Assembly (NCBI GenBank): GCA_029237695.1
Contig: CM055275.1
Span: forward strand, 9,250,899 to 9,314,898
Length of the DNA: 64,000 nucleotides
Direction of reading: 5' to 3'
DNA from: Conchocele bisecta
Lineage: Eukaryota > Mollusca > Bivalvia > Lucinida > Thyasiridae
This document shows positions 20,480 to 31,810 of the stretch, piece by piece. The notes below the pieces were generated by a model that saw nothing but the letters and a program-made list of their open reading frames with translations, was not told where the DNA came from and did not search any database. How positions within the stretch are numbered: position 1 is the stretch's first letter; each line of letters begins with the position of its first letter. A program made the translations under genes and the position numbers.

Positions 20480-21060
20480 CCCCTGTAGCTAATGACATTA
20501 TAATTGCCAAGTAACCCCTGTGACCTTTACATCACCACTGAATCTCAATAACCATGGCATTGCCACTCGTAGACAGTAAACTTGATATTACCATTTTAAG
20601 GCATACCCAATAATATTGACATTGCAATTGCAACTCAACTAGAGTAATACTGACATTGTACATGTAATTACCAGTTAACTATGGTGCAACTTTGACATTA
20701 CAGTTACCTGTCAACTACAATAACCTTGACATTATAATTGCCAATTAACCCCAGTTACCTTGATATTTCCATCACCAGTGAACCTCAATTACCATGACAT
20801 TGCCACTCAATTACAGTAACCTTGATATTGCAATGGCCACTCGAGTAACCTTGACATTGCACTGCCAGTAAACCCGAGTAACCTTGACATTGAAATTGCC
20901 AGTAAACCCCGGTAATTTAACATTGCCATTGTCAATCAACCACAGTAACCTTGACATTGCAATTGCCTGATTGGTAATTTCAATGTCAAGTTTACTGGGG
21001 TTGACATTAGCATATCCATTACAGTGTCCAATCCATTCGTGAAACTGTTACCTTGAAATT
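20480..21060. repeat. CCTTGACATTGCAATTGCCAG minisatellite in intron 3 (unit 1)
   Basis: Imperfect ~34-38-base monomers with CCTTGACATTG, AATTGCCAGT and AACCCCAGTAA. The array ends with a reverse-oriented piece just before vWA exon 3. The corresponding arrays are longer in the other full-length units (about 900 bases in units 2-4). Confidence 0.8.
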
Positions 21061-21092
21061 ATCAGTCAGCCCATGTAACCGTGCCATTGCAG

Positions 21093-21305
21093 GACAGTCG
21101 GAGAGCGAAACTTCCACAATAAAGGAGGCAGGCGCCTTGCGAGATCTAGGTGTCACTGTTTTCTCCATCGGCGTTGGTAGTGGTGTCGGGACAACCGAGT
21201 TGAATGGCATGGCAACCGATCCAGACTCCAAGCATGTGTTCGAGGTTACAGATTTCAGCTCCCTGAACTCGATTACGGGATCTCTGGTGAAAAGCGCATG
21301 TGAAG
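21093..21305 (+). CDS. Unit 1: vWA domain exon 3
   Basis: A 213-base exon; acceptor GTGCCATTGCAG (phase 1), donor GAAG|GTAAAT (phase 1). It completes the domain: helix STIKEAGALRDLG, strand VTVFSIGVGSGVG, helix TTELNGMATDP, strand KHVFEVTDF, the last helix SSLNSITGSLVKS and the closing ACEG Cys. Exons 1-3 sum to 570 bases (190 residues), the usual vWA length. Because entry and exit are both phase 1, the three exons behave as one symmetrical cassette. Confidence 0.88.
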
Positions 21306-21652
21306 GTAAATGATGTTGGTAATAAAACATGCTTGATATTTACTTGAATCTTATAGCTGTCGACTATTTAAAACCTTCATGTTCCAGCTAAAATTTATTC
21401 TAAAGAATTTGTGTAATGGGTGAATAAAAATGACTCGATTTATTCACTTCGGCATTTTTGGTTTTGGATACTGATTTTATCCCACCACAATAGTGGTCTG
21501 GGCCGGGGTATATAGTGATCGCCCTCTCTGTCCGTCTCTTTCTTTGTCGGTAGACACTTTTATTTTTTGTGTGTTAATTCGAATACTATCTATCTGATCT
21601 TCACAAAACTTCACATGCATAGTCAGATCAAACACGAGGAGAACGCTATTGA

Positions 21653-22150
21653 ATGTCGGAGCTAGATTTGTACGAACGGGATATTATCAACATGGCGACT
21701 CGTTATTCTGAGAAGGGGTTTTACGAGTATCACAAGATGTTCCCTGCCCAAGCAACTGCCCATCTCAGATTCAATGGAATTAAGATTGATTGGTCTGTAA
21801 GAAATAACACTCTGTATTGTTCCATATTTTCCAATTACAAAGCCAATGCTTGTGCAGGGTGTGGAAGCACGCTGCATATGTCTGACTTTTGTACTTCGCT
21901 ACTGATACGGACAAATGATTATGTAACTAATCAGGTGGTCGTTACACCAGCGAGTCTGAATGTTGACAGTATGGCATATCGCGGGAACACAAACGGGGAC
22001 ATATTTGGTGGAATGCGGGTGATACATAAATGAGAATGAAATTTGTAACACTTTCAATACCCAACGTTGATGTCGGGTTTCTGATTGCATGTTCATTCAT
22101 GCGTGCTTACTATGCAAAGGCAAGGATCACTCTAAATGTAATTGTGAAAA
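21653..22150 (+). pseudogene. DIRS relic 1: gag-like ORF and Cys/His tail
   Basis: The 126-codon frame MSELDLYERDII... is followed, in another frame, by CNTF...C....C.F.HACLLCKG..H...C. The C-x-x-C/H pattern with FIHACLLCKG resembles the ORF1 zinc-knuckle region of DIRS-type elements. The switch of frame and a stop at 22,033 mark it as decayed. Family assignment rests on the Cys/His pattern and on the RT and recombinase that follow. Confidence 0.6.
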
Positions 22151-22197
22151 CTAAACCAAATGGAAAGGCCAGGGACAGAGAATTCCAACCTTGAGAT

Positions 22198-24175
22198 AAT
22201 GTCTCGGGTAAGCCCTATTCATGTTCATGAATTGGCTGATGAGTTGAAACGCCATCCGGACAATAACTTTAGTAATTACCTACTTCATGTTTCTTTTTGC
22301 ACGGTTTCGAAACAGGAATTTCACAGTTGCCTAAGTTACCTGTTGAGTGTAGAAAGTTGTTGTCGGCAATCAAGCAGAATGGCATAACTTCACAGTTGGT
22401 TCAGTCTGAACTTGAAAAATGATATGTGATCGGCCCGTTTGATTCCATACTATTTTCACAATATTGCATCAGTCCAATCGGTGTAGCTGAGGGAAAGTAC
22501 TCTTCGAAAAAGAGATTGATTGTGGATTTCTCAGCACCCCATGATAATATTCAACATCCAAGTCTTAACGACCTTATAGATAAAGAGGAATACTCTTTGA
22601 CATATGTTACAATTGACTATGCCATATATATTACCAGAAAGCAAGGCATTGGGAGTAAATTTTGTCGTGTGGACATTAGGGAGGCTTTTAACTCATTCAA
22701 CCCTGGCTACCAATTACCAGTTGATATGTGGCTGCAACTGGAGAAATAGATAAATTTGTTGCGACCAGTGTAGATCCAGACCAGCATGTGCAATCGCACA
22801 GTCAGATCATGGTCAGACCCGACCTCGCTCTACCTCTGCTGCAATTACATTTTATAACGAATAAACATTTTCTCGTTCTGTCCGTCAATTTGTACCGTCA
22901 TCAAAAAAGGCTTCTGGATACTTTCTGTGAAAAAAGCTAATTTATCCAAATTCTATTAGTCCAGATCAGATCATGGATTTATCTAATGGGGGTATGTGCC
23001 CAGGTATTATTGAATATTACCCCACCCACTTGAACCTACAGTAAAACAATATGATTTTACAAAGAGTATTGACTGGAACTTTTCGATTTACTTAAGTAGC
23101 CCTGTTGGAATGTGGGTGGGGAGTTCAATCACATGTGATGTAAATAATAACTTCAACTCACCTGCAAAATGCGCATAAACAACCGGATCCGAGCCAGGCT
23201 ATCATCTCCTCTTCAACCACTGGCTGCCAGTTGGGGTCAGGCTGTTTGAGCACAATTATTCGCTATTTCAATTGTAAATTCCGATGCTTTCATGCGTTGT
23301 AAACAGATTAATATTTTCGCCATGTGGAAATCATTCTTTCTTTGTCATATATAACAAGAAATCTGATTGGCTGAATTTACGTCGATCTTTAAATATCTAT
23401 TGAAAACGACCAATAGCAAACGACGTCATAACTCGTCGTGCGGGACACAATGCTAGCTTTATCGAGCCGTCAATTCTCGTCACGCGCGATAGGGTTAAGA
23501 TAAACTGCGAAGAGTTAACTCGGCATGCGGGACACAGAAGCAGGTAAGGCCGACGCCTTATCTCGTCGTGCGGGGCGAATGAGTTAAACAGATTCCTATC
23601 CAGAAGTTGTGGCTCTTTCGCGCATTAAATGGGATGATATGCATTATTTCTATACCAGATTTGTTTTTGGAAGTCGATCTAGCCCCAAAATAGTTTGACT
23701 GCTTGTCACAGGCTATTTGCTGGATCCTGAAAAATAATTATGGGGTGAAACATTATCTACATTTGCTGGAGGACTTCCTCACGATAAATAATCCGACGGA
23801 AGATGCTGATGGTACTATGGCTATTTTGCGGTTTGTTTTTGCAAGATTAGGCATACCATTATCATCTACAACAACTATGGGACCTGTTACAGTAATTGAG
23901 TTCGGTATCATATTAGACCGCGTGAAAATGGAGACCAGATTGCCGTTAGAAAAAATACAGCGCATTACTGCTCTGCTTCAAGCGTTCTCAACAAAGAATA
24001 CGTGTACTAAAATAGTTGCTAAGTCTTCTGGGACATCTCACTTTTGCATGCCTGGTGATTTATCCGGGTCGTGCATTTGTGTCGTACATAGTACGATGGT
24101 TTGCACCAGTGGCAGACAGGCTACCAGAGCGGTGTGTTCCGGTTTCGTGCAGTTTCTTACATGGTCAGCGGGAAT
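22198..24175 (+). pseudogene. DIRS relic 1: reverse transcriptase, interrupted
   Basis: The N-terminal segment has HELADELKRHPDNNFSNYLL, then FDSILFSQYCISPIGVAEGK, KKRLIVDFSAPHDN, CRVDIREAF (first catalytic Asp), a break at 22,688 caused by a TTAA-flanked insertion, then HYLHLLEDFL in place of the YxDD box, and VTVIEFGIILDRVKMETRLP. The order matches DIRS/Ngaro-type RT. Defects: in-frame TGA after the SELEK segment (shared with all relics), the Glu in LLEDF, a TAG at about 23,691 and the insertion. No SINE is present at the site where relics 2-4 have one. Confidence 0.75.
22692..23583. mobile_element. TTAA-flanked insertion (piggyBac-like MITE) in RT of relic 1
   Basis: Relic 3 has uninterrupted GCTTTTAAACAGATTCC; here the same site reads GCTT-TTAA-CTCATTC ... 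GAATGAG-TTAA-ACAGATTCC. So an 892-base piece with 7-base inverted ends CTCATTC/GAATGAG is flanked by a duplicated TTAA (22,688-22,691 and 23,584-23,587). A TTAA target duplication is the mark of piggyBac-superfamily transposition. No transposase is encoded. The interior carries the dispersed AGATCCAGACCAGCATGTGC motif. Confidence 0.85.
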
Positions 24176-24340
24176 ACATGGCAAGCAGATTTACCTTCTG
24201 TAAGCGAGGATTTGCTAATTTATTTTGTGACTTTTTGCCACGAGTCCTTGCAACTTCGGCTGGCTACCATTAAACTATGTTTAGCTGGTATTCGTTTTCA
24301 TTACCTACAAGAGGGCAAGGATAATCCTATGTATACACCC
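24175..24340 (+). pseudogene. DIRS relic 1: recombinase N-terminal part
   Basis: In one frame it reads LQLRLATIKLCLAGIRFHYLQEG, typical of the core-binding (SAM-like) domain of DIRS tyrosine recombinases. It stops at a C-rich hairpin (ACACCCCCCCC...GTGGGGG) that marks the start of an inserted tandem-core element. Confidence 0.65.
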
Positions 24341-24965
24341 CCCCCCCCCGCAACGAGTTGTGGGGGACATGCATTCCTGTAAGGCTCTACTACCATGCTG
24401 TGCCAAATCCACGACCGTCCTACCCCCGCTGATCCCAAGGTCAAGGTCAAATACTTAGTCTCTTCACAAAACTTAACATCAGAGAAATATGTTGTAACTT
24501 CTATTTTCTTCATATAAAATGCTTAATATTTCACTCATGGATTCCTGTAAGGCGATACTACCATTATATGACAAATCTACGACCGTCAAACCCTCGCTGA
24601 TCCCAAAGTCAAGTTGACATAATCTCTTTACAAAACTTAACATCAGGGAAATATGTTATAACTTCTATTTCTTTCATCGCAAATTCTTAATATTTCATGC
24701 ATGCATTCCTCTAAGGCTCTGCTATCATGCGGTTATGAATCCCCGCTGATCTAGAAGTCAAGGTCACATACTTAGTCTCTTTACAAAACTTAACATCAGA
24801 GAAATTGGTTATAACTTATATTTCCTTGCTCGGATCTGCTTCACATTTCACACACGCATTGCTCCAATGGACCTCTACCGCCCTGTGACAAAGTCACGTT
24901 CGTGCCGCCCCTGATAAGCCCAGTCAATGTCACAAGCCCACACACTTGGATATTTTGTTTACATA
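24336..24965. mobile_element. Hairpin + ~167-bp tandem cores inserted in the recombinase gene (relic 1)
   Basis: A C/G hairpin at about 24,337-24,369 is followed by about four core monomers (GGCTCTACTACCATGCTGTG, AACTTAACATCAGAGAAATA, CTTGCTCGGATCTGCTTCAC). The recombinase reading frame resumes after TTTACATATTTAG. Equivalent insertions are in relics 0, 2, 3 and 3', so it was present before amplification. Confidence 0.7.
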
Positions 24966-24969
24966 TTTA

Positions 24970-25330
24970 GGCACATACCAGAATGCCAATCACATACAAC
25001 GTCCTCAGTCAGATATGTGATGTGTTGCATTCAGGAGTTTTTGCTCCAATGTTGGATCTGACGCTACAATGTATGTGCTCACTGGCGTATTTCGGCTTCC
25101 TTCGATATGGGGAGTTCACAGTTAAATCATTGAACAATGATTAAATCATTGAGCAATGATTCTTGTTTGAAGTGCAAGGATGTATCCTCTTGGGAGCACT
25201 CATTGCTATTTTGTAAAAGAAAATATCAATTCGCTTTGGAATACTTTGCCCCCTTTCAGATAAATTATTGCATATGTAGAGTTCGGTGCTGCATCAGTCA
25301 AGCATTTGCCAGACTTCTCGAGACATCTTG
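24970..25330 (+). pseudogene. DIRS relic 1: recombinase catalytic part
   Basis: Reads MPITYNVLSQICDVLHSGVF, then CMCSLAYFGFLRYGEFTVKS; the Arg of FLR.GEF corresponds to the first catalytic Arg of tyrosine recombinases. A duplicated AATCATTGA piece shifts the frame near 25,130. The H-x-x-R and Tyr region is not recognisable; the sequence passes into a 60-base minisatellite (TCCTACGGCGGCTCACCT). Confidence 0.65.
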
Positions 25331-25891
25331 GGTCGTCCTACGGCGGCTCACCTATTTCAAGTCGTGTGCTCATGACTCAACTCACTCTAGTCGTCATACG
25401 GTGGCTCAACTCTTTCTAGTGTTGTGTTTATGACTCACATCATTCTAGTCACTGACTCAATTAGCTTTCTGCGGGTCGATTTGCACACATCTTGTCTCTG
25501 GCTCACAAATAAATAATGTCTGGCACATGTTGATCTGATGAAATTCAGCTACAGATAGCAGTTAGCTCCCAATCAGGAGCCAAATATGTTATGCATGATT
25601 TATGTATATGAAGGTGATATGTGCGTATAGTACCGGTACTATGGTAGTTAGTGCATGTTACACATGTATCATATGCATGGTGGGAGTGGGACCGGGTTGA
25701 CTTTCAGATATAGCCGTTGGTCCAGTTACAGCATACATAGATCACCCTGAAATGATAGGTAATATATAATTGCAGCATATATTATGAATGTATAAATAAG
25801 GATTTTTCAGCAAATATCAGGAACCTCAATTCTTAATTTCAAGATATATATTGAAAATTCCCCGCCTCTGACTGTGCTTGTGCAATTTCAG

Positions 25892-26131
25892 TCGATGGCG
25901 GGTGGACCCATTGGGTGTCATACTCCCCATGTACAAAAAGTTGTGGCACCGGCACCCACTTCCAGCAGAGGTTCTGTACGAACCCACAGCCTGCGAATGG
26001 CGGCAAACAGTGTGTTGGCTCCAATAAACAGACACCAAACTGTAACAGGCAAGCTTGTCCAACGACCGCTACCACCACAACAACAACAACGACGCCATTG
26101 CCCGAAATTCAACCGCCCACAACTCCACCAG
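25892..26131 (+). CDS. Unit 2: TSP1 repeat + Thr linker exon
   Basis: 80 codons, subtype A linker (PLPEIQPPTTPPG). All six Cys, W-x-x-W and C-x-x-S-C are kept. Unit-specific changes: QTPNCNRQACP in place of QTTNCNTQACP. The preceding ~370 bases (25,500-25,890) match those before unit 1. Confidence 0.88.
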
Positions 26132-27731
26132 GTAACTTTGATCACAGGAACCCGTTTCTGAGACGATTCTAATAATGTCTCTTTATAGATATTAGTATTA
26201 GCATTGTCTCTGAGACGGGTGCCTGTGACTTTCACGGCATAGAAATAGGGACCCATGATTATCACTTACAATGCTGAATTAAATTTCGTCGTGTGCTGTT
26301 TGTTTTTCATTTTTCTCATCAACAACTAGTCCAATAAATATAACTAACCACTACGTACCGGGGAAAGGAACGACATAGTAAGCGGACTGAAACCGTGGAA
26401 TACCTTGCACTGATCAACAACATGGTTTGACAAAGGAAATGATTCTAAAATGTTGTCAAACCATGTTTGTTTTATAAACAAGACAAAACACAAAACAACA
26501 GCCAACTATAATGTGTATTTCCCGTATTATAAGGGTTATACAACATGCTGAGCACATTCAGAGTGCTCGTGCACAAAATCTGGGAATTTGTTTGTGAAGT
26601 CTGACCTGTGCTCAGTCTTAGCTGATCAAACTGACCGTTTTCAAGTCCAAATTTCATGCTCGGAATATTTTATAATTACGGGTCCAGACAATTATGTGAA
26701 ACAAGGGAAGGGAATGGCAGAGGCTATTTCTGGACAATTGACATTATTGATCCCTGCTTGTCGTAAAACTTAAAATATATGCAGGTTTCCAGTAGCCTAT
26801 TTCATCAACTCCCTCAAAATATACTTTGGGGAGTTGATGAAGTAGTCTACAGATCAGCTTTGTGTCTAAATAATATTTTAACCACTGATTTCAAATTCAA
26901 TGTGTATATTATTTTTGCAAACGGATTGTGAATTTTATAAGCCAAAGGTGAATATAAAGATTAATTAATTACGGTGGAATAATTTTTATTGAGGCCGTAC
27001 AGTTTAAAAGTATTTGCACTTTTAGGCAGGTGCGTGTTTGTTACATTCGGATGATTTGGTGTTCTTAGTTAAAACATATTGTACCACTGATTTCAAATTC
27101 AATGTGTATTTTATTTTTGTAAAATGATTATGGAATTTATCACATGCAAATGAGGCAATACAGACTGTGCCTGGAGAAATAGGGCATATTTGACCAGTGT
27201 AGTTTCTGTAGCCGATTTCACCAAAATTGCAAAGTATACTTATCTTGCTAGATACACTTTTAGGTAGACATTTTTAATTTACGGATAAATTTATAATTTT
27301 TTATATTACTGAATTTATTACATTATCACAGCCATTTTGGCTGTGATAATGTAATACATTCAGTATGATAATTCTGCATACTTTTATTCATCAAATATAT
27401 ACTGTCATTAGTTCTATATGAAATAGTGCATTTTGGGGAAACTAAATGACTACTCCCTCAAAGTATACTTCGCTAAATATGTATACTTGGCAATTTTGGT
27501 GAAATCGGCTACTGATCATATAGCGCACTCCCGGAGACTGATAACGATCTATATTGCTTGTTAGAAGCATGATGGATGTTTCATTGATGGAATGGCGAAC
27601 AGTGCAGATCCAGATCAGATTGTGCGGATGCACAGGCTGATCTGGATCTACACTGGTTACAGAACAAATGCGACCAATTTATCCAATCACAGCCACATAT
27701 AAACATCCTTTCTTTGTGTTTTCTTGTACAG
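26132..27731 (+). other. Unit 2 intron 1, full-length form
   Basis: 1,600 bases with all three stem-loops and the open ~61-codon frame (about 26,588-26,773; core SCSEYFIITGPDNYVKQG). No splice sites of quality were found round that frame. Confidence 0.6.
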
Positions 27732-27969
27732 AGTGTAACCTGACTCTGCCAGTGGACGTTGTGTTTGTTCTCGACGCATCCGGCAGTGTGGGATCACAAA
27801 ACTTCCAAACGATGTTAGCATTCGTCAACAAAGTAGTAGATGGTTTCCCAGTTAACCAGGATGAAACTCACATAGGTTTGGTCACGTTTAGTAGCGACGC
27901 GCACCTTCAGTTCTATCTGAACCAATACTTCGACAAAGCTGCCATCAAACAAGCCGTCTCTCAAGCGAG
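27732..27969 (+). CDS. Unit 2: vWA domain exon 1
   Basis: 238 bases with DASGS intact; acceptor TTCTTGTACAG, donor GCGAG|GTTTTC. The NET sequon of other units is NQDET here, so one predicted N-glycan site is lost. The exon ends QAVSQA before the split Ser. Confidence 0.88.
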
Positions 27970-28000
27970 GTTTTCTTCTTATTCTATTTATACTAGGGAT

Positions 28001-28175
28001 GTGTTGTGGCCTAGGGGTTAGAACACCTGACTTAAAATTCGGAGATTGTGGGTTCAAACCTCACCTAGGCATCAAACATACTTTCATAGTATTTCCATCC
28101 CACTGGTCTGTCGGATGAGACTCTATATGTCTCTAAATGACCTTCGCTTTGACTGGGATTTTAAACATTGTTTCA
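28001..28175 (+). mobile_element. tRNA-derived SINE-like insertion (unit 2)
   Basis: Orthologous to the unit 1 copy at 19,270, with box A and box B motifs kept. Confidence 0.65.
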
Positions 28176-28433
28176 CTTTCAATATCTATTTATACTGCAA
28201 CACCCTCTTTCGGGGATGTACATGTACATACAATCAAATACAACCGAGTTTTCCCAGTAATTAGCCGGTACCATATACAGCTGGATGGACTGAAGAAGTG
28301 TGGATAAAGTGTCTTGCTCAAGGATTCAACACATTACCTCTTGTGAGGCTGAAACCCACGACCATAGGATCAGCTGTCAGCATTGTTCTAGTCACAGACC
28401 TAATTCATTGTAGAGACTGATCAGCCTGTACAT

Positions 28434-28589
28434 CTGGGGCCCGTTTCACTAAACTTTGTACGACTAAAATGTTCGTAAGTGCAAAATTTGGATCGTCTGG
28501 AAACGTTGTTGATGTGGAATTTACAGACTATCATAAGTTTGAAATTTCGAACATTTTAGTCGTACAAAGCTTAGTGAAACAGCCCCCAG
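28434..28589. mobile_element. GGGCCCGTTTCACTAAA MITE (unit 2)
   Basis: Same inverted ends and position as in unit 1. Confidence 0.8.
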
Positions 28590-28703
28590 TTATATATTAT
28601 GTTATGAGTATACATATACAACACAATGGAAGAAAATATCATCATTGAAAATCAGTTAATTCTTAGCATGTTTTTTCTTCATCAGAATGTATTTTCTTTT
28701 CAG

Positions 28704-28822
28704 CTATGCAGGTGGTGGAACTAATACGTACGGTGCCATCAAATATACGAGAGTGAATGTTTTCAATGCCACAAATGGAATGAGAAGCAATGCAGCAAAA
28801 ATTGCTATTATTGTTACGGATG
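28704..28822 (+). CDS. Unit 2: vWA domain exon 2
   Basis: 119 bases, identical in peptide to unit 1 (YAGGGTNT ... IIVTDG), with strong GTGAGT donor. Followed by the TIR MITE at 28,869-29,107, whose right end has mutated (CACAGCCCCA). Confidence 0.88.
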
Positions 28823-29219
28823 GTGAGTGGCATATACCGCATAACCTGTGTATTCCACTATCATTAAATGTGGCTGTGACTGGAGAAATGGGGCTTATGG
28901 GTTTTGTGACCAGTGTAACTCCTAATCAAACAGCACACTCCTGTAGCATGAGAGCGATCTATATTGCTTCGTAGATGTATGACGGGTGTTTCATTGATGG
29001 AATGGCGGAAAGTGCAGATTCTGATAAGACTGTGCGGATGTACAGTCTGATCTGGATCTGCATGGGTCACAAAACCCATAAGCCCCATTTCTCTTGTCAC
29101 AGCCCCAAATGTTTTTTCTTTCAATTATTGTTTTTATACTATGTATATGTTTTATCACTTTCATTAATGTGCATATCTGCATATATATAGTGTGATATAC
29201 ATCACAATTCCATAGATCA

Positions 29220-30110
29220 TGTCAGCCCCTGTAGCTAATGACATTATAATTGCCAAGTAACCCCAGTGACCTTCACATCACCCCTGAAATCAATAACCAT
29301 GGCATTGCCACTCATAGACAGTAAACTTGATATTACCATTTCCAGGCATACCCAGTAATATTGACATTGAAATTGCAACTCAACTCGAGTAACACTGACA
29401 TTGTACATGTAATTACCAGTTAACTATCGTGCAACTTTGACATTACAGTTACCTGTCAACTACAGTAACCTTGACATTATAATTGCCAATTATCCCCAGT
29501 TACCTTGATATTTCCATCACCAGTGAACCTCAATAACCATGACATTGCCACTCAATTACAGTAACCTTGATATTGCAATTGCCAATCAACCCCAGTACCG
29601 GTAACTTTGACATTTCATTTGCCAGTCAATTCCAGTAAACATTGCAATTTGCAGTTATCCCTAGTAACCTTGACATTGCAATTGCCAGTTAACCACATTG
29701 TAGCTTTGACATTATACATGTACTTGCTAGTTAATGACTGTGACATTTACATCACAATTACCTGTCAACCACACTATCCTCGACACTGCAGTGGACAGTT
29801 CAGCAGTAGCCTTGACATTGCAAATGCCAGTTAACGTAACCTTGACATTGCACTGCCAGTAAACCCGAGTAACCTTGACATTGAAATTGCCAGTAAACCC
29901 CGGTAATTTAACATTGCAATTGTCAATCAACCCCAATAACCTTGACATTGAAATTGCAGTAAACCCCAGTAAGTTAACTTTGCCATTGTCAATCAACCAC
30001 GGTAACCTTGACATTGCAATTGCCTGACTGGTAATTGCAATGTCAAGTTTACTGGGGTTGAAATTAGCATATCCATTGCAGGGTCAAATCCATTCGTGAA
30101 ACTGTAACAG
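29220..30110. repeat. Intron 3 minisatellite (unit 2)
   Basis: Longer than in unit 1 by about 300 bases: extra monomers between AACCCCAGTACCGGTAAC and CAGCAGTAGCCTTGACATT. The 75-codon and 95-codon ORFs here are repeat translations. Confidence 0.8.
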
Positions 30111-30137
30111 TCAGCCCATGTAACCGTGCCATTGCAG

Positions 30138-30350
30138 GACAGTCGGACAGCGAAACTTCCACAATAAAGGAGGCAGGCGCCTTGCGAGATCTAGGTGTCA
30201 CTATTTTCTCCATCGGCGTTGGTAGTGGTGTCGGGACAACCGAGTTGAATGGCATGGCAACCGATCCCGACTCCAAGCATGTGTTCGAGGTTACATATTT
30301 CAGCTCCCTGAACTCGATTACGGGTTCTCTGGTGAAAAGCGCATGTGAAG
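30138..30350 (+). CDS. Unit 2: vWA domain exon 3
   Basis: 213 bases, intact frame. Unit-specific residues: VTIFSIG in place of VTVFSIG, and VTYFSS in place of VTDFSS. The closing ACEG Cys is kept. The upstream intron lacks the CCTTGAAATTAT stretch seen before this exon in unit 1. Confidence 0.88.
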
Positions 30351-30699
30351 GTAAATGATGTTGGTAATAAAACATGCTTGGTATTTACTTGAATCTTATA
30401 GCTCTCGACTATTTAAAACCTTAATGTTCCAGCTAAAATGTATTCTAAAGAATTTGTGTAAAGGGTGAATAAAAATGACTCGATTTATTCATTTCGGCAT
30501 TTTTGGTTTTGAATACTGATATTTTATGCCACCACAATAGTGGTCTGGGTCGGGGTATATAGTGATCGCCCTCTCTGTCCGTCTCTTTGTCTGTCGGTAG
30601 ACATTTTTATTTTCTGTGTGTTAATTCGAATACCATCTATCTGATATTCACAAAACTTCACATGCATAGTCAGATCAAACACGGGGAGAACGCTATTGA

Positions 30700-31020
30700 A
30701 TGTCGGAGCTAGATTTGTACGAACGGGATATTATCAACATGGCGACTCGTTATTCTGAGAAGGGGTTTTACGAGTATCACAAGATTTTCTCTGCCGAAGC
30801 AGCTGCCCATCTCAGATTCAATGGAATTAAGATTGATTGGTTTGTAATAAATAACAGTCTGTATTGTCTTTGGTCGAATGCGGGTGATACATAATGGGAA
30901 TGAAATTTGTAACACTTTCAACACCCAACGTGGATGTCGGGTTTCTCATTGCAATTTCATTCATGCGTGCTTACTATGCAAAGGCAAGGATCACTGTAGA
31001 TGTAATTGTGAAAACTCAAA
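30700..31020 (+). pseudogene. DIRS relic 2: gag-like fragment
   Basis: Starts MSELDLYERDII, then has an internal deletion of ~190 bases after NNSLYC that joins the tail (RMRVIHK region); the Cys/His segment (CKFIHACLLCK equivalent) follows but is degraded. Confidence 0.6.
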
Positions 31021-31076
31021 AAAGTGAAAAGGCCAGGGATAGAGAATTCAAACCTTGAGATAATGTCTCGGGTAAG

Positions 31077-31473
31077 TTTGTTTGTTTGTTTATTAGTGTT
31101 TAGAGGCATATCAACAGCTAACGTCATGTAAGGCCGCTCAAACGGGTTCGATCCCATTTTAGCCTGCTGCATTGGGGGGAAAATCCCAAAATCAGAACGG
31201 AATATTTACATCGAGAACAAATATATTCAGCCCTGAAATTAGAATAACCTGACCTGGTGCTAGGTGAATACCACACCAAAGTCACTTGGCCCTTTCCCCT
31301 AAAATAGGATTACGAATATCGTAATACTCACATAAGGGGCATAATCCGATTCAACGGTCACATACAAAATACCAAAGACGTATGTGAGGGCCAAACCAAG
31401 TATACAGTCGGGATTCCGGTAAGGATGAACCCTAATCGTTAAATTACCCATCGCGTGCTCCCACCTGCCACCC
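31077..31473 (-). mobile_element. SINE-like insertion with 14-bp TSD in relic 2
   Basis: A 397-base piece is bracketed by two copies of ATGTCTCGGGTAAG (31,063-31,076 and 31,474-31,487). Relic 1 has the same site once, uninterrupted. The element runs on the minus strand: its 3' end is a (CAAA)n tail, seen on the + strand as GTTTGTTTGTTTG. A target duplication with an A-rich tail is the hallmark of LINE-mediated retroposition. Confidence 0.8.
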
Positions 31474-31810
31474 ATGTCTCGGGTAAGCCCAATTCATGTT
31501 CATGAATTGGCTGATGAGTTGAAAAGCCATCCGGACAATAACTTTAGTAATTACCTACTTCATGGTTTTTTGCACGGTTTCGAAACAGAAATTTCACAGT
31601 TACCTAAGTTACCTTTTGAGTGTATAAACTTGTTGTCGGCAATCAAGCAGCATGGCATAACTTCACAGTTGGTTCAGTCTGAACTTGAAACATGATATGT
31701 GATCGGCTCGTTTGATTCCATACCGTTTTAACAATATTGCATAAGTCCAACCGGTGTAGCTGAGGGAAAGTCTTAACTACCTTATATATAAAGAGGACTA
31801 CTCTTTGAGG
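31474..31810 (+). pseudogene. DIRS relic 2: RT 5' stub
   Basis: HELADELKSHPDNNFSNYLL to the SELET segment, shared TGA, then only YVIGSFDSIPF-equivalent sequence. The ~1 kb of RT from GKYS onward is deleted (GAGGGAAAGTCTTAACTACC joint) and the remainder joins satellite cores at GACTACTCTTTGAGGTTGTA, the same junction as in relics 4 and 4'. Confidence 0.7.

Noticed and set aside
29607..30014. 75- and 95-codon ORFs in the intron 3 arrays (LPVNSSKHCNLQLSLV type)
   Set aside because: Repeat-derived translations of the CCTTGACATTG minisatellite; present wherever the repeat is.
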